Origin: an uncultured Candidatus Nitrosopumilus sp.
Lineage (GTDB): Archaea > Thermoproteota > Nitrososphaeria > Nitrososphaerales > Nitrosopumilaceae
Assembly (NCBI GenBank): GCA_951812655.1
Contig: OX638319.1
Span: forward strand, 558,001-622,000
Direction: 5' to 3'
Length of the DNA: 64,000 nt
The notes under the pieces were generated by a model that worked only from the letters and a program-made list of their open reading frames with translations, was not told where the DNA came from and made no database searches. Positions within the stretch are counted from its first letter, which is position 1. Each line of letters begins with the position of its first letter. Position numbers and translations under genes: made by a program. This document shows, piece by piece, positions 19,171 to 29,326 of this stretch.

Positions 19171-19734
19171 ATGTCTAATGAAACAAATTCAGATGAAGTT
19201 ACAGTAGATGTGAAATCTAATAATGAGACTGAAACAAACTCTTCAGAAGAAGAATCAGAATTATTGAAAACAGACATTGAGAGTCTATCAAAATTATTAG
19301 ATTTGGAAAAACAAAAAACTTCTGAATATGAAGAAAAATTAAAACTCGTATTGGCCGATTTTCAAAATCTTGATCGAAAAACTCAAACTGATATAAAAAA
19401 TGGCGTTAATTCAAAGATTAATGAATTCATGTTGGATTTTTTAAAAATCTATGATGATTTTGTTTTAGCCAAAGAAGTTTTTTCTGAAAGCAAAATCAAC
19501 TCGGAAGGATTGGACTCAATTTTAAAAAACATGAATTCTTTATTGAAAAAATATCAAGTAATTTCGATTGATTCTTTGGGAGAGATTTTTGATCCCAATT
19601 TTCATGAGGCTATATCCATTGTCAATGATCCTGATCTGGACGATAACACAATCACAAAAGAAATTCGTAAAGGATATATTTCTCATGAGAGGGTTATAAG
19701 ACCGACGCTAGTAGAAATTTCAAAGAAGGAATGA
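19171..19734 (+). CDS. grpE: Nucleotide exchange factor GrpE
   Basis: A 187-residue protein with an acidic, disordered N-terminus (residues 1-35), a long coiled coil (about 35-100) and the C-terminal GrpE beta domain ending with YISHERVIRPTLVEISK. The VISIDSLGEIFDPNFHEAI stretch is the family's conserved signature. GrpE releases ADP from DnaK. It is 9 bp upstream of dnaK, forming the grpE-dnaK-dnaJ order. Such sets are viewed as bacterial acquisitions in mesophilic archaea (established for the group in general). Confidence 0.95.
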   Translation: MSNETNSDEVTVDVKSNNETETNSSEEESELLKTDIESLSKLLDLEKQKTSEYEEKLKLVLADFQNLDRKTQTDIKNGVNSKINEFMLDFLKIYDDFVLAKEVFSESKINSEGLDSILKNMNSLLKKYQVISIDSLGEIFDPNFHEAISIVNDPDLDDNTITKEIRKGYISHERVIRPTLVEISKKE

Positions 19735-19743
19735 TGATAAAAA

Positions 19744-21651
19744 ATGGTTAAAATTATTGGAATCGATTTGGGAACAAGTAATTCTGCAGCTGCAGTTGTT
19801 ATGGGTGGAAAACCAACTATAATTCCAGCTGCTGAGGGTGCTACTGTGGGCGGTAAAGCATTTCCTTCTGTTGTTGCATTTTCCAAGGATGATGATCTTT
19901 TAGTTGGTGAGCCTGCACGGAGGCAGTCTGTCACGAATCCTGATAGAACTATTTTTGCTGCAAAAAGAAAGATGGGTTCTGATCATGTTTTTAAAATTTT
20001 GGATAAAGAGTACAAACCTCAACAAATTTCATCATTTATTCTTCAAAAAATCAAAAAAGATGCTGAGGCTTTTATTGGCGAACCTGTTCAAAAAGCAGTA
20101 ATTACGGTTCCGGCTTATTTTGATGACAATCAGCGTCAAGCTACTAAAGACGCTGGAACAATTGCTGGGTTAGATGTTGTTAGAATAATAAATGAACCTA
20201 CTGCTGCATCGCTTGCATTTGGGTTAGACAAAGCCAAAGAAGACATGAAAATCCTTGTCTTTGATTTTGGTGGCGGAACATTGGATGTCACAATTATGGA
20301 AATGGGTGGTGGTGTTTTTGAAGTCCTTAGTACATCAGGTGATACTCAGTTAGGTGGTACAGATATGGATAAAGTCCTAATTGATTACATTGTGGATGAG
20401 TTTAAGAAAAAAGAAGGTGTTGATCTTTCTCATGATTCAACTGCGATGACAAGAATTAGAGAAGCATCTGAGAAAGCAAAAATCGAATTATCTACAGTAA
20501 TGGAAACTGATGTAAATTTGCCTTTTATTGCGCATGACCCTTCTTCAGGCGCTAAAAATCTTGAATTAAGAATAACTCGTTCTAAATTAGATGATTTGAT
20601 TACATCCATTGTTGATCGTTGTAAGCCTTCTATTCTCAAAGCACTAGAAGATGCAAAACTTTCAAATTCTGATATTAATAAAATCGTGATGGTTGGTGGG
20701 CCAACAAGAATTCCTTTAGTCAAAAAATTTGTGAGTGAAATAATTGGCCAGGAATCTGAATCAGGAGTTGATCCTATGGAGGCAGTTGCAATGGGGGCTG
20801 CAATTCAAGCTGGAATCATAGCTGGAGATGTAAGTAGTGATATAGTATTGCTGGATGTAACTCCTTTAACATTAGGCATCGAGACTTTGGGTGGGGTGAG
20901 AGAACCATTAATTGAAAGAAATACAACTATTCCAACTTCTAAAAGCAAAGTTTTCACAACGGCTGCTGATAATCAAACAGCTGTAACTATTCATATTGTT
21001 CAAGGTGAGCGTCCAATGGCAACTGACAATGTGTCATTGGGAAGTTTCAATCTTACCGATTTGCCACCGGCACCAAGAGGAATACCTCAAATAGAAGTTA
21101 AATTCGATATTGATGCAAATGGAATAATCAACGTAACAGCAAAGGATCTTGGAACTCAGAAAGAAGCAAAAATCACTATTGAATCATCATCAAAATTATC
21201 AAAAGATGAAATTGAAAAACTAAAAGAAGATGCGGAAAAGTTTTCTGACGAAGACAAGAAGAAGATAGAAAAAATTGATTTGAAGAATGAAGCAGAGAGT
21301 TATATCTATACGACTGAAAAACTTGTGAATCATGATCTTAAGGATAAAATTTCTCAAGAACAGGGAATCAAAATTACTGATGCTGTAAAAGAAGTTAGAG
21401 AAGTTCTAGATAAAGAACCAGAGGAGTTGAAACCTAAACTTGAAGTATTGCAAACATTGGTTAATGAAGTAACTACAGAACTTTACAAAAATGCTTCACC
21501 TCCACCAGGTGCAGAAGGACAGCCAGGTGCAGAAGGACAGCCAGGTGCAGAAGGACAGCCAGGTGCAGAAGGACAGCCAGGTGCAGAAGGACAGCCAGGT
21601 GCAGAAGGACAGCCACAAGAGTCCTCTTCAGATCAAACAAAAGCTAATTGA
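19744..21651 (+). CDS. dnaK: Chaperone protein DnaK (Hsp70)
   Basis: A 635-residue Hsp70. The ATPase domain starts [16 protein letters not shown] and includes [11 protein letters not shown] and [11 protein letters not shown]; the substrate-binding domain and lid follow. Only a short link separates KRKMG from PQQISSF, so the long insertion typical of proteobacterial DnaK is absent, as in Gram-positive-type DnaK. The C-terminal tail contains six exact PGAEGQ hexapeptides, then a [11 protein letters not shown] end with no EEVD-like motif. It refolds proteins with DnaJ and GrpE. It lies between grpE (9 bp) and dnaJ (49 bp). Confidence 0.97.
   Translation: MVKIIGIDLGTSNSAAAVVMGGKPTIIPAAEGATVGGKAFPSVVAFSKDDDLLVGEPARRQSVTNPDRTIFAAKRKMGSDHVFKILDKEYKPQQISSFILQKIKKDAEAFIGEPVQKAVITVPAYFDDNQRQATKDAGTIAGLDVVRIINEPTAASLAFGLDKAKEDMKILVFDFGGGTLDVTIMEMGGGVFEVLSTSGDTQLGGTDMDKVLIDYIVDEFKKKEGVDLSHDSTAMTRIREASEKAKIELSTVMETDVNLPFIAHDPSSGAKNLELRITRSKLDDLITSIVDRCKPSILKALEDAKLSNSDINKIVMVGGPTRIPLVKKFVSEIIGQESESGVDPMEAVAMGAAIQAGIIAGDVSSDIVLLDVTPLTLGIETLGGVREPLIERNTTIPTSKSKVFTTAADNQTAVTIHIVQGERPMATDNVSLGSFNLTDLPPAPRGIPQIEVKFDIDANGIINVTAKDLGTQKEAKITIESSSKLSKDEIEKLKEDAEKFSDEDKKKIEKIDLKNEAESYIYTTEKLVNHDLKDKISQEQGIKITDAVKEVREVLDKEPEELKPKLEVLQTLVNEVTTELYKNASPPPGAEGQPGAEGQPGAEGQPGAEGQPGAEGQPGAEGQPQESSSDQTKAN
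21505..21612 (+). repeat. Six tandem 18-bp repeats in the dnaK 3' end
   Basis: Six identical, uninterrupted copies of ccaggtgcagaaggacag encode (PGAEGQ)6 in the disordered DnaK tail. Perfect identity at the DNA level, including synonymous positions, indicates recent expansion by slippage or unequal recombination, and copy number is likely to vary between strains. The repeat length is a multiple of three, so changes in copy number keep the frame. Confidence 0.98.
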
Positions 21652-21700
21652 TTTTCAATTCAATCATGAGTATGCGGTAATTATGATATGGGAATAATTT

Positions 21701-22765
21701 ATGGCTGCAAAACGTGATTATTATGAGGTTTTAGGAGTTTCCAAAACATCTTCACCTGATGAAATTAAACAACAGTATAGGAAATTAGCATTAAAATTTC
21801 ATCCTGATCGTAACAAATCTTCTGAAGCAGGAGAACATTTTAAAGAAATTTCTGAAGCCTATGCAATTCTTTCAGATTCTGAAAAGAAACAAGTCTATGA
21901 TCAACATGGTCATGCTGGTGTTGATGGAAGGTATTCCAGTGAAGATATTTTCCAAGGTGCTCAGGGAGGAGGATTTGATTCAATATTCGATTCAATTTTT
22001 GGCCGTGGAGGAGGAGGTTTCAATTTTAATCAGCAACAGCAACAACGTGGCTCTGATCTCCTTTATCAAACATCGGTAACTCTGGAAGACGTCCTTCATG
22101 GGAAAAAAATGGAAATTAACTTACAAAAGCAAATTCAATGCGATGTGTGTAATGGCTCTGGTGCTAAACCTGGCACAAACAAGAAAACATGTGGAACATG
22201 TAGTGGTCAAGGACAGGTAAGACAAACTCGTAATATGGGATTTGCATCCTTTGTTACATCTGCACCATGTTCTGCCTGCAGAGGTCAAGGATCCATTATT
22301 GAAACTCCGTGTAAAGAATGCAAAGGACATGGCAGGAAAAAAGGTTCAAAGACAGTCACATTTGATATACCACCAGGTATAGATTCTGGCGATTATACTG
22401 TTCCCGAGGAAGGCAATGAGATTCCTGATGGAATTAATGGTGATCTGATAGTTAGAGTACGAGTTCAACCTCATTCCAAATTTAATAGAGATGGCAAAGA
22501 TATTTTCTATGATCACGATGTTTCCATGATTGATGCTGCATTGGGATGTGAAATAATTGTTCCAACTTTGGAGGGAACAGAAAAAATTAAAGTTGATTCT
22601 GGTAGTCAGCCAAACACTATAATCAAACTAAAAGGAAAGGGGGTTTCTCATATCAATTATAGAGGAAAGGGGGATCAATTTGTTCGAATTGTTGTCAATG
22701 TACCTAAAAAACTCAATAAACATCAAAAAAATCTTTTAGATGAATTTAGAAAAATAAGTGAATAG
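21701..22765 (+). CDS. dnaJ: Chaperone protein DnaJ (Hsp40)
   Basis: A 354-residue type I DnaJ: J domain with HPD at about residues 32-34, a G/F-rich linker with a QQQQQR run, four zinc motifs ([32 protein letters not shown]) and the C-terminal peptide-binding domain. It delivers substrates to DnaK and stimulates its ATPase. It is the last chaperone gene in the cluster; the next gene, a nucleotidase-like protein, starts 1 bp after its stop. Confidence 0.97.
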   Translation: MAAKRDYYEVLGVSKTSSPDEIKQQYRKLALKFHPDRNKSSEAGEHFKEISEAYAILSDSEKKQVYDQHGHAGVDGRYSSEDIFQGAQGGGFDSIFDSIFGRGGGGFNFNQQQQQRGSDLLYQTSVTLEDVLHGKKMEINLQKQIQCDVCNGSGAKPGTNKKTCGTCSGQGQVRQTRNMGFASFVTSAPCSACRGQGSIIETPCKECKGHGRKKGSKTVTFDIPPGIDSGDYTVPEEGNEIPDGINGDLIVRVRVQPHSKFNRDGKDIFYDHDVSMIDAALGCEIIVPTLEGTEKIKVDSGSQPNTIIKLKGKGVSHINYRGKGDQFVRIVVNVPKKLNKHQKNLLDEFRKISE

Positions 22766-22766
22766 G

Positions 22767-23306
22767 ATGAAAATTGCATTGGATGTTGATGGCGTACTTG
22801 CTGATGTCATCACAGCCTGGTTAGATTATAGTAACTCTATACGCCCCAAAATTGTAAAACACCAAATTACCAATTGGGAATTTTGGAAAGATTTTGAAAT
22901 AGATCCTTTTGATTTTTATGCAGAACTTAGTTTATGTTGGAAAAATTGGATGTTCATTCCTAAAACTGAACCAGAATTATCGTCAGTTACAAAATCCCTA
23001 TCAGATGTTGGTCAAATCGATATTGTTACAGCTAGAGAACGCTCTACTGATAATTTTGTAAAATCTTGGCTAGAACATCATAATATTTTCTATGATAACT
23101 ATGTTTCAGTGATAGACGGTCCAATGAAAGCTGATTTAGACTATGACATATTCATAGATGATTCTCCTCTTAATGCGGAGAAATTTCTCAAAAATAACAA
23201 AAAAATGATCTTGTATTCACAACCTTGGAATGAACATATTCAAGACAACAAAATACATAGAATTTTAAATCTTTCTGAAGCAATTGAAAAAATCAAATCT
23301 ATTTAG
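22767..23306 (+). CDS. HAD-superfamily 5'-nucleotidase (NT5C-like)
   Basis: About 179 residues. The N-terminal LDVDGVLAD supplies the HAD nucleophile, TARERS the second motif, and a late FIDDSPLNAEKF the acidic pair, which places it in the 5'(3')-deoxyribonucleotidase (NT5C)-like HAD group. Substrate unknown. I chose ATG at 22767, 1 bp after the dnaJ stop; a GTG three codons upstream would overlap dnaJ by 8 bp. Its 3' end overlaps the small convergent gene by 8 bp. It is likely co-transcribed with dnaJ. Confidence 0.75.
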   Translation: MKIALDVDGVLADVITAWLDYSNSIRPKIVKHQITNWEFWKDFEIDPFDFYAELSLCWKNWMFIPKTEPELSSVTKSLSDVGQIDIVTARERSTDNFVKSWLEHHNIFYDNYVSVIDGPMKADLDYDIFIDDSPLNAEKFLKNNKKMILYSQPWNEHIQDNKIHRILNLSEAIEKIKSI

Positions 23307-23466
23307 TTTTTTCATATTTTCTAATGTTTACTTGATGGCCACTTCTAACATGTGTAGAATGTGCTGAATTTATCAATTCTTTGATTTTGTCATCATCATA
23401 GAACTTGATATTGTATCTTCCAAGTATTTTTTTACAGTTTGAGCAGTAAATTTCTCTGAATTCCAT
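23299..23466 (-). CDS. Small zinc-finger-like protein (55 aa)
   Basis: A 55-residue frame starting MEFREIYCSNCKKILGRYNIKF after a conventional ATG. The CSNC pair resembles half of a zinc ribbon, and His residues at positions 38 and 45 could supply further ligands, although this is inference. The rest is charged with a DDDKIKELI helix. It overlaps the 3' end of the convergent nucleotidase by 8 bp. Codon use and amino-acid composition look coding. No function can be assigned. Confidence 0.7.
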   Translation of the reverse strand: MEFREIYCSNCKKILGRYNIKFYDDDKIKELINSAHSTHVRSGHQVNIRKYEKTK

Positions 23467-23544
23467 TTGATTTCCTGATTAGTTTTGTTTAGTTGTTTGA
23501 TAGTATAATAAAGAAACTTATTCAGGATTTTGTTTTTTTTAAGT

Positions 23545-23629
23545 GCGGGAGTCACCCAGCCTGGCCAACGGTGTAAGGTTCAGATCCTTATCTTTTAGGA
23601 GTTCGTGGGTTCAAATCCCACTTCCCGCA
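23545..23629 (+). tRNA. tRNA-Leu (anticodon CAG)
   Basis: An 85-nt class II tRNA with a long variable arm. The acceptor GCGGGAG pairs with TTCCCGC, with a terminal G-T wobble. The anticodon stem AAGG.../...CCTT holds loop TTCAGAT, giving CAG (codon CTG). The variable arm is followed by the T arm GTGGGTTCAAATCCCAC. No intron and no encoded CCA. It ends 5 bp before the convergent gatE stop. Confidence 0.95.
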
Positions 23630-23634
23630 CTAGT

Positions 23635-25545
23635 CTAACTTGTGTTTTCTATTTTTTTTCTGATGCCTTGGATTAGAAGACTGTTGATTGTTTCTCCAGA
23701 CACTTTCCCTCTCAGCTCTTTCATTGCAATTCCCATTAATGGCCCGATTGCCCTTTCTTTCTGATTTTTAATAATTTCTATGTTTTTTTCTATCATTTCA
23801 TCAATAATTTTCTCTAGATCATTGTTATTAACAGATTGAATTGAAGTATTTTTCATTGCTTCCTCAATAGTTTCTGATTTTCCAGACATAATGTCTTCAA
23901 ACACAATTTCGATGGATTCTTTTGCAATTTTTCCATTTTCCAGAAATTGAAATGATTTGATAATTTCTTCATTTTCTAATAAATCAGAATCTAATCCATT
24001 TCTTTCCAAATTTGTAATTGTGGAACAAAGTATTGATGCTACAAATGTTGGATTTGTATCAATACTCTCCACTATTTTTTCAAACAATCCATTGTATCGT
24101 GAATCAAAAATTTGTTCTGCTAACTGTGGGTTGATTTTATATTTTGTTTTTAGTTCTTTAATTGCGTCATCCCATGATTTTGGTATATTCTTTTTTGCCT
24201 CTGACAATTCTTCTTTAGATACAATGATTGGAGGTATGTCTGTCTCTGGATACATTCTAGCAGCTCCTGGTCTTGGTCTTAGAAATTTCGTTTCGCCTGT
24301 CTGGGTAGCTAGCCTTGTATCTATTGGAATTCCGTTGTCTCTGATATGTTCAACTCTTAAAACAATTTGATTAATAATAGTCTGAATTTTTTCTTGAGGC
24401 GATGCTAATATTAGAAATCCGTCCTCCTCCTCGATATCCGTCCTCCTCCGCAATTCTTCCAAATCTAACTCTTCAACTCCGTAGTTGGGAAGCTCATCTG
24501 AATGAAACACTCCTCCAATTCCAAAAAATCTAACCAATTCGGCTACTTCTTTTCCTAATCTGATTCCTTCATATGGTGAAAATCCAAAGGTTCTCGCCAT
24601 ATTTTTAAAAATTATTGTAATAATTTTGTGATCTTTCTTTATTGCATTTTGAATAATTTTTGATTTACATTTTGAAAATAATTCTGTAACATCTCTTACG
24701 TCATCATCAGAAAATATCCACTTTCTCGTCTTTAATTCTTTTGAGATTTTTAGCAAACCGTACTGTCTTTTGGCTTCGTACTCTACAACTTTCTCTAGTT
24801 GGTCTAATTGCTGTACTCCTTTTACTTCAATAACTATACCGTTACCATCTCTTATTGAAACATTGACATCTTGCCTGATTGATCCTAGACCTCTCCTTAC
24901 TTTTTTTGTACTCCTCAAAATTCTACCTAGATGTAATGCAATTTTTTTGATCTCTCCTAGTTCTACTTCAAAAGGTTCTGTTGCAATTTCAACTAATGGA
25001 ATGCCTAAACGTTCCAAACCAAATTTTCTTACCGAATTTTCTTCTCCCAAAATTTTTGCCGCATCTTCTTCTAAACATATTGATTGAATGCCTATCTTTG
25101 TTTCATCTACATTATAATGTCCACCTTGTGAAATTAGCATGGTTCGTTGAAATCCTGTTGTGTTGGAACCATCAATTACTGTCTTTCTCATGGGATAAAT
25201 TTCACTGAAAATGTTTGATTTCAAAGCGGAAGATATGATCATGGTGATTCTTCGTGCATCTTCATCTAATCCATGTGGCGGCTCTTCATCTTGTTCCACT
25301 AGACAACTACTTTGAGGATTTGCATAATACATTATGGTTTTTGATTTTGTACTCTCAAATAATGCCGCAGGATCAAATTCTCCTAATTCACTTTTAGATA
25401 TGCGTAATTTTCTTTGGAATTTAATAGGATATTCATCTGATTCTATAGGGATACAATTACAAAATAGTTTTTTATTTGTTGCAAGCTGCTGATGAATTTC
25501 TAACCCTACTTTGACCCCTACATCTTTAATCAAAAATTTTTCCAT
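23635..25545 (-). CDS. gatE: Glutamyl-tRNA(Gln) amidotransferase subunit E
   Basis: A 636-residue archaeal GatE. The N-terminal cradle domain begins VGVKVGLEIHQQLATNKKLFCNC, followed by the conserved EEPPHGLDEDARRI and SIRQDVNVSI segments, an AspRS-like insertion (about residues 290-400) and a C-terminal YqeY-like tail domain with AIGPLMGIAMKELRG. With GatD it converts Glu-tRNA(Gln) to Gln-tRNA(Gln) using ammonia made by GatD. It starts 11 bp after gatD, so the two form an operon. GatDE is specific to archaea and implies that no GlnRS is needed. Confidence 0.96.
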   Translation of the reverse strand: MEKFLIKDVGVKVGLEIHQQLATNKKLFCNCIPIESDEYPIKFQRKLRISKSELGEFDPAALFESTKSKTIMYYANPQSSCLVEQDEEPPHGLDEDARRITMIISSALKSNIFSEIYPMRKTVIDGSNTTGFQRTMLISQGGHYNVDETKIGIQSICLEEDAAKILGEENSVRKFGLERLGIPLVEIATEPFEVELGEIKKIALHLGRILRSTKKVRRGLGSIRQDVNVSIRDGNGIVIEVKGVQQLDQLEKVVEYEAKRQYGLLKISKELKTRKWIFSDDDVRDVTELFSKCKSKIIQNAIKKDHKIITIIFKNMARTFGFSPYEGIRLGKEVAELVRFFGIGGVFHSDELPNYGVEELDLEELRRRTDIEEEDGFLILASPQEKIQTIINQIVLRVEHIRDNGIPIDTRLATQTGETKFLRPRPGAARMYPETDIPPIIVSKEELSEAKKNIPKSWDDAIKELKTKYKINPQLAEQIFDSRYNGLFEKIVESIDTNPTFVASILCSTITNLERNGLDSDLLENEEIIKSFQFLENGKIAKESIEIVFEDIMSGKSETIEEAMKNTSIQSVNNNDLEKIIDEMIEKNIEIIKNQKERAIGPLMGIAMKELRGKVSGETINSLLIQGIRKKIENTS

Positions 25546-25556
25546 TTTACCATCAA

Positions 25557-26846
25557 CTATACGGAAAATTCTGATGCAATTTTATCGAGCATGATTTCTT
25601 TGATCGCTCCAGAATTTTCCGTATTTCCCGTGGCCCACATTGACTTAACCAATGCAACTTCTGGAATCATATTCTCTAGTGGGATTATTCCTAAATCTAG
25701 TAAATCTCTGCCACTTTCATAAACCGTCATTCTTACTCTTCCGTCTATACATTGTGATGTCATTCCCATAAAGATACCTTTTTCATGTGCCATTTTCACG
25801 ACTGAATACATATTTTCACCAATATGGCCAAGTCCAGTACCTTCAAAAATTACTGCTTTGTATCCTGAATCAATCATATTTTTTAACATGCTTGGTTCGT
25901 ATCCTGGATAATATTTAACCAATGCAACTTTTTCGTTTAATTTGATTTTAGGATCAAATTTCTTTGTTGTAAAAAAACTTGTTTTAGAATTAGTGAAAAT
26001 TTTGTCATTCTGAACTAAAAATGCTGGTTTATCTCCAACTGTCTGAAATGCCCCTCTTTTGCTTGTATGGTTTTTTCTTACTCTGGTGCCTATGTGACAT
26101 GCAATATTCTTGTCATTTTCATCCTGATGCATCACTACATAGATTCCATTTGTTTTACATTCTGTCAAGAATTTTGCAGCACCAATCAAATTCAATGCCG
26201 CATCAGATGATGCACGATCTGATGATCTTTGTGAACCTACTAAAGCGATGGGTATTGGAAAACCTGCAAGTGAAAAGGAGAGATATGCTGATGTATAGTG
26301 CATAGTATCCGTACCATGAGCAATAATTATTCCAGAATATTCTGATTTGGAATATTTTTCTATTGTTTCAGCAATTTCTAACCAATGTTTAGGCATTATG
26401 TTTTCTGAATATTCTGAAAATAGAACTTTTGCATCTATGTTTGCAATTTTACTAAGTTCTGGAACAGAAGAATTCAATTCTTCAGCGGTTAAAATCGGTG
26501 TTACAGCACCCGTTCTGTAATCAATCTTACTTGCAATTGTACCCCCTGTAGATAATAGCAAAATATTTGGCAGTTCCTTGTTTTGATTAACACTTTCATT
26601 TCTTTTGATGATTTTATCTGGCACTATGCTTTTCTCGATCCTTTCAACTTTCTCAATTTCTAACCCAATATTGTAACCGTTCTTTAGTTTGATTACGATG
26701 TGTTTGTCATCATTGTGTTCAAATCTTGGCATTATTATTCCTGAATAAACTTTATCCGACAATATATCTACGAAATCACCAACTGCGATTTGGTTTTTTT
26801 CTAGAAATTCTAGTGAATCTCCATGATATCCTGAATATTGTGACAT
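25557..26846 (-). CDS. gatD: Glutamyl-tRNA(Gln) amidotransferase subunit D
   Basis: A 429-residue protein with an N-terminal SH3-like domain (about residues 1-80) and a C-terminal asparaginase-like domain. The two catalytic threonine motifs are visible as LLLSTGGTIASKID and IIAHGTDTMHYT. GatD releases ammonia from glutamine or asparagine and channels it to GatE. Its start is preceded by a short AT-rich stretch after the cdc48 3' end, 32 bp away, so read-through from cdc48 is possible. Confidence 0.96.
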   Translation of the reverse strand: MSQYSGYHGDSLEFLEKNQIAVGDFVDILSDKVYSGIIMPRFEHNDDKHIVIKLKNGYNIGLEIEKVERIEKSIVPDKIIKRNESVNQNKELPNILLLSTGGTIASKIDYRTGAVTPILTAEELNSSVPELSKIANIDAKVLFSEYSENIMPKHWLEIAETIEKYSKSEYSGIIIAHGTDTMHYTSAYLSFSLAGFPIPIALVGSQRSSDRASSDAALNLIGAAKFLTECKTNGIYVVMHQDENDKNIACHIGTRVRKNHTSKRGAFQTVGDKPAFLVQNDKIFTNSKTSFFTTKKFDPKIKLNEKVALVKYYPGYEPSMLKNMIDSGYKAVIFEGTGLGHIGENMYSVVKMAHEKGIFMGMTSQCIDGRVRMTVYESGRDLLDLGIIPLENMIPEVALVKSMWATGNTENSGAIKEIMLDKIASEFSV

Positions 26847-26878
26847 TTATGAGAATTTGATTAGATATTTAATTAAAA

Positions 26879-29065
26879 CTACCTGTAATAGGAAGCAACG
26901 AGTTTTTCACCCATTTTGAGATCTTTTTGCTCTCTGACCTTTTTCACTGCTTCCTCAAAGTGCTTCATGGTTACTTTGGCATCAATAGTTGTTTTCTCAA
27001 TATCTTTCACATCTGGATGTGAGTCTAAGAATTCATGAATTACTAGGGATACTGCAGTGTTTGCAATGGATGCTGTATCTGCACCACTGAGTCCATCAGT
27101 AATCTCAGCAATTTTCTCAACATCTACGTGAAGAGGATCACTTTCTTCAGTGATTGTTGGTATTTTGTCTGCATTTATTTTCAGTATGCTCTTTCTACTG
27201 TCTTTATCTGGAAGTGGAATTTGAATAATTTTATCAAATCTTCCAGGTCTTAACAACGCTGGATCAATCATGTCTGCTCTGTTAGTTGCTGCCAAAACTA
27301 TGACACCATGCATATTTTCCATTCCATCTAGCTCCGTCAGTAGCTGGCTGACTACTCTTTCAGTTACTGCAGTTTCTCCACCGGCACCTCTGATTGGAGC
27401 AATTGAATCTATTTCATCAAAGAAAACTACGCATGGGGATGATTGACGAGCCCTTTTGAAAATCTCTCTAATTCCACGTTCTGATTCTCCGACCCATTTT
27501 GATAATAATTCTGGACCTCTCACTGACACAAAGTTTGCTTCACTCTGTGTAGCTACTGCCTTTGCAAGTAATGTTTTTCCTGTACCGCTGGGACCGTGAA
27601 GCAATATTCCTCTTGGCATACTGTGTCCTAATTTATCATAAAGCCCTGGATATTTCATTGGCCACTCAACAGCTTCTTGAAGCTCTTTTTTGACTTCTTC
27701 CAAACCTCCAACATCTTCCCATTTCACATCTGGATTTTCTATGAACACTTCTCTCATTCCTGATGGTGTCACCTCGATCAATGCCTTTTGGAAATCCTCG
27801 TGATTGACAATCAACTTATCTAATGTTTCAGGAGGTAGTTTTTCTTCCTCCAAATTTAAAACTGGTAGTAATCTTCGCAAACATTTCATCGCGGCTTCTT
27901 TACATAGATACTCCAAATCTGCACCTACGTATCCGTGACTCACTGATGATATTTTGTCTAATTTCACATCTTCAGATAATGGCATATTCCTGCTGTGGAT
28001 CGCAAGAATGTCTTTTCTTCCTTTTTTATCCGGAACTTTAATTTCAATTTCTCTATCAAATCTTCCAGGCCTTCTAAGCGCAGGATCGATTGCATTTGGT
28101 CTATTCGTTGCTGCAATCACAATAACCTTGCCTCTAGCTTCTAATCCGTCCATTAAAGATAGCATTTGAGAAACTACTCTTCGTTCAACTTCACCTGTGA
28201 CTTCTTCTCTCTTTGGAGCAATTGAATCTATTTCATCTACAAAAATTATCGATGGCGCTTTTTCTCTGGCCTCTTTAAAAATTTCTCTTAACCTAGCTTC
28301 ACTTTCACCATAAAACTTGCTCATTATTTCTGGACCTGAAATACTGATGAAATGAGCCTGACTTTCATTTGCTACCGCCTTTGCAAGTAATGTTTTTCCT
28401 GTTCCTGGTGGACCATACAGTAATACACCTTTTGGTGCCTCAATTCCTAGTTTTTCAAAAATTTCTGGGTGTCTTAATGGAAGCTCAATCATCTCTCTAA
28501 CTTTCTTAATCTCATTTGAGATGCCACCTATGTCCTCGTAAGTGACTTGTGGAACTCCACGCAGAGTTTCTCCTTTTTCGGCAATATGGAAAACAGTTTT
28601 TTGAGTTACCAAAACAGCATCAGCTGCTGGTGTTACTCCAATAACTTGAAAAGTCAAACGCCCACCAAAATATGGAACCATCACATTATCTCCTTTTATC
28701 AAAGGAACACTCTCTAAGGCATCTGCAAGGTATCTTTCATCTATGGGAGGAATTGCTTCTAGTGGCGCAACCACTACTTTTTCTGCAGCTACCGCCTTTA
28801 TTTTTCTAACCGAAATGGTGTCACCAATTGCAATTCCTGAATTATTTCTTCCAAGTCCGTCAATTCTGATAATTCCTTTTCCTTCATCTGATGGATATAG
28901 AGGAAGACATTTTGCAACTGTTCTTCTTTTACCTTTAATTTCTATGACATCCCCTGTAGATGCGGTTAACGTATCCATGGAATCATAATCTATTCTAGCT
29001 ACTCCTCTTCCAACATCACGCGTATATGCTTCGAGAACTTTGAGAGAAAGAGCATTTTGACTCAT
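26879..29065 (-). CDS. cdc48: Cdc48/VAT AAA+ ATPase
   Basis: A Cdc48 protein of about 728 residues: N-terminal double-psi barrel domain, then two AAA+ modules with Walker A GPPGTGKT (about residue 215) and GPSGTGKT (about residue 490), Walker [11 protein letters not shown] and [10 protein letters not shown], and paired arginine-finger segments. It unfolds proteins for proteasomal degradation in archaea. I chose ATG at 29065 (MSQNALSL); a TTG five codons upstream is less likely because a TATA-like box (ggtataaaaatt, minus strand, about 29085-29096) fits an ATG start. The 32-bp repeat array abuts this box. Confidence 0.95.
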   Translation of the reverse strand: MSQNALSLKVLEAYTRDVGRGVARIDYDSMDTLTASTGDVIEIKGKRRTVAKCLPLYPSDEGKGIIRIDGLGRNNSGIAIGDTISVRKIKAVAAEKVVVAPLEAIPPIDERYLADALESVPLIKGDNVMVPYFGGRLTFQVIGVTPAADAVLVTQKTVFHIAEKGETLRGVPQVTYEDIGGISNEIKKVREMIELPLRHPEIFEKLGIEAPKGVLLYGPPGTGKTLLAKAVANESQAHFISISGPEIMSKFYGESEARLREIFKEAREKAPSIIFVDEIDSIAPKREEVTGEVERRVVSQMLSLMDGLEARGKVIVIAATNRPNAIDPALRRPGRFDREIEIKVPDKKGRKDILAIHSRNMPLSEDVKLDKISSVSHGYVGADLEYLCKEAAMKCLRRLLPVLNLEEEKLPPETLDKLIVNHEDFQKALIEVTPSGMREVFIENPDVKWEDVGGLEEVKKELQEAVEWPMKYPGLYDKLGHSMPRGILLHGPSGTGKTLLAKAVATQSEANFVSVRGPELLSKWVGESERGIREIFKRARQSSPCVVFFDEIDSIAPIRGAGGETAVTERVVSQLLTELDGMENMHGVIVLAATNRADMIDPALLRPGRFDKIIQIPLPDKDSRKSILKINADKIPTITEESDPLHVDVEKIAEITDGLSGADTASIANTAVSLVIHEFLDSHPDVKDIEKTTIDAKVTMKHFEEAVKKVREQKDLKMGEKLVASYYR

Positions 29066-29084
29066 ACTATGCAGCCTCAATTCT

Positions 29085-29096
29085 AATTTTTATACC
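29085..29096 (-). promoter_or_regulatory. TATA-like box of cdc48
   Basis: On the minus strand the sequence ggtataaaaatt lies 20-31 bp before the cdc48 ATG at 29065. The spacing fits an archaeal TATA element with a very short or absent leader. It sits directly beside the tandem repeat array, which begins at 29098. Confidence 0.6.
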
Positions 29097-29097
29097 T

Positions 29098-29278
29098 TTG
29101 CGGTAATTTTCAAAACTAACTCGTGCCTCTTGCGGTAATTTTCAAAACTAACTCGTGCCTCTTGCGGTAATTTTCAAAACTAACTCGTGCCTCTTGCGGT
29201 AATTTTCAAAACTAACTCGTGCCTCTTGCGGTAATTTTCAAAACTAACTCGTGCCTCTTGCGGTAATTTTCAAAACTA
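29098..29278. repeat. 32-bp tandem repeat array (5.7 copies) between cdc48 and rpl2
   Basis: Five complete copies and one 21-bp partial copy of a 32-bp unit (beginning ttgcggtaattttcaaaact, ending cgtgcctc), all identical. There are no spacers, so it is not a CRISPR array. It occupies the interval between the cdc48 TATA box (29085-29096) and the rpl2 TATA-like box near 29292, and no gene-like frame of convincing composition lies within it. Confidence 0.98.
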
Positions 29279-29291
29279 GCATGATACCACA

Positions 29292-29301
29292 AGCTTAAAA
29301 T
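29292..29301 (+). promoter_or_regulatory. TATA-like box of rpl2
   Basis: The sequence gcttaaaatt lies about 26-35 bp before the TTG start of rpl2 at 29327. The spacing fits a leaderless or near-leaderless archaeal transcript. It begins 13 bp after the end of the repeat array. Confidence 0.5.
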
Positions 29302-29326
29302 TCTCTTTGCGTAGGAAACGATCAAC

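Noticed and set aside
21491-21697. Second reading frame of the dnaK repeat (QVQKDS repeats)
   Set aside because: It is a shifted reading of the 18-bp repeat inside dnaK.
23373-23555. Minus-strand frame of 60 codons overlapping the small zinc-finger-like gene
   Set aside because: It is out of frame with the CSNC-containing protein and runs into the tRNA-Leu gene.
29098-29278. CRISPR-like array
   Set aside because: The 32-bp units are contiguous with no spacers, and no cas genes are nearby.
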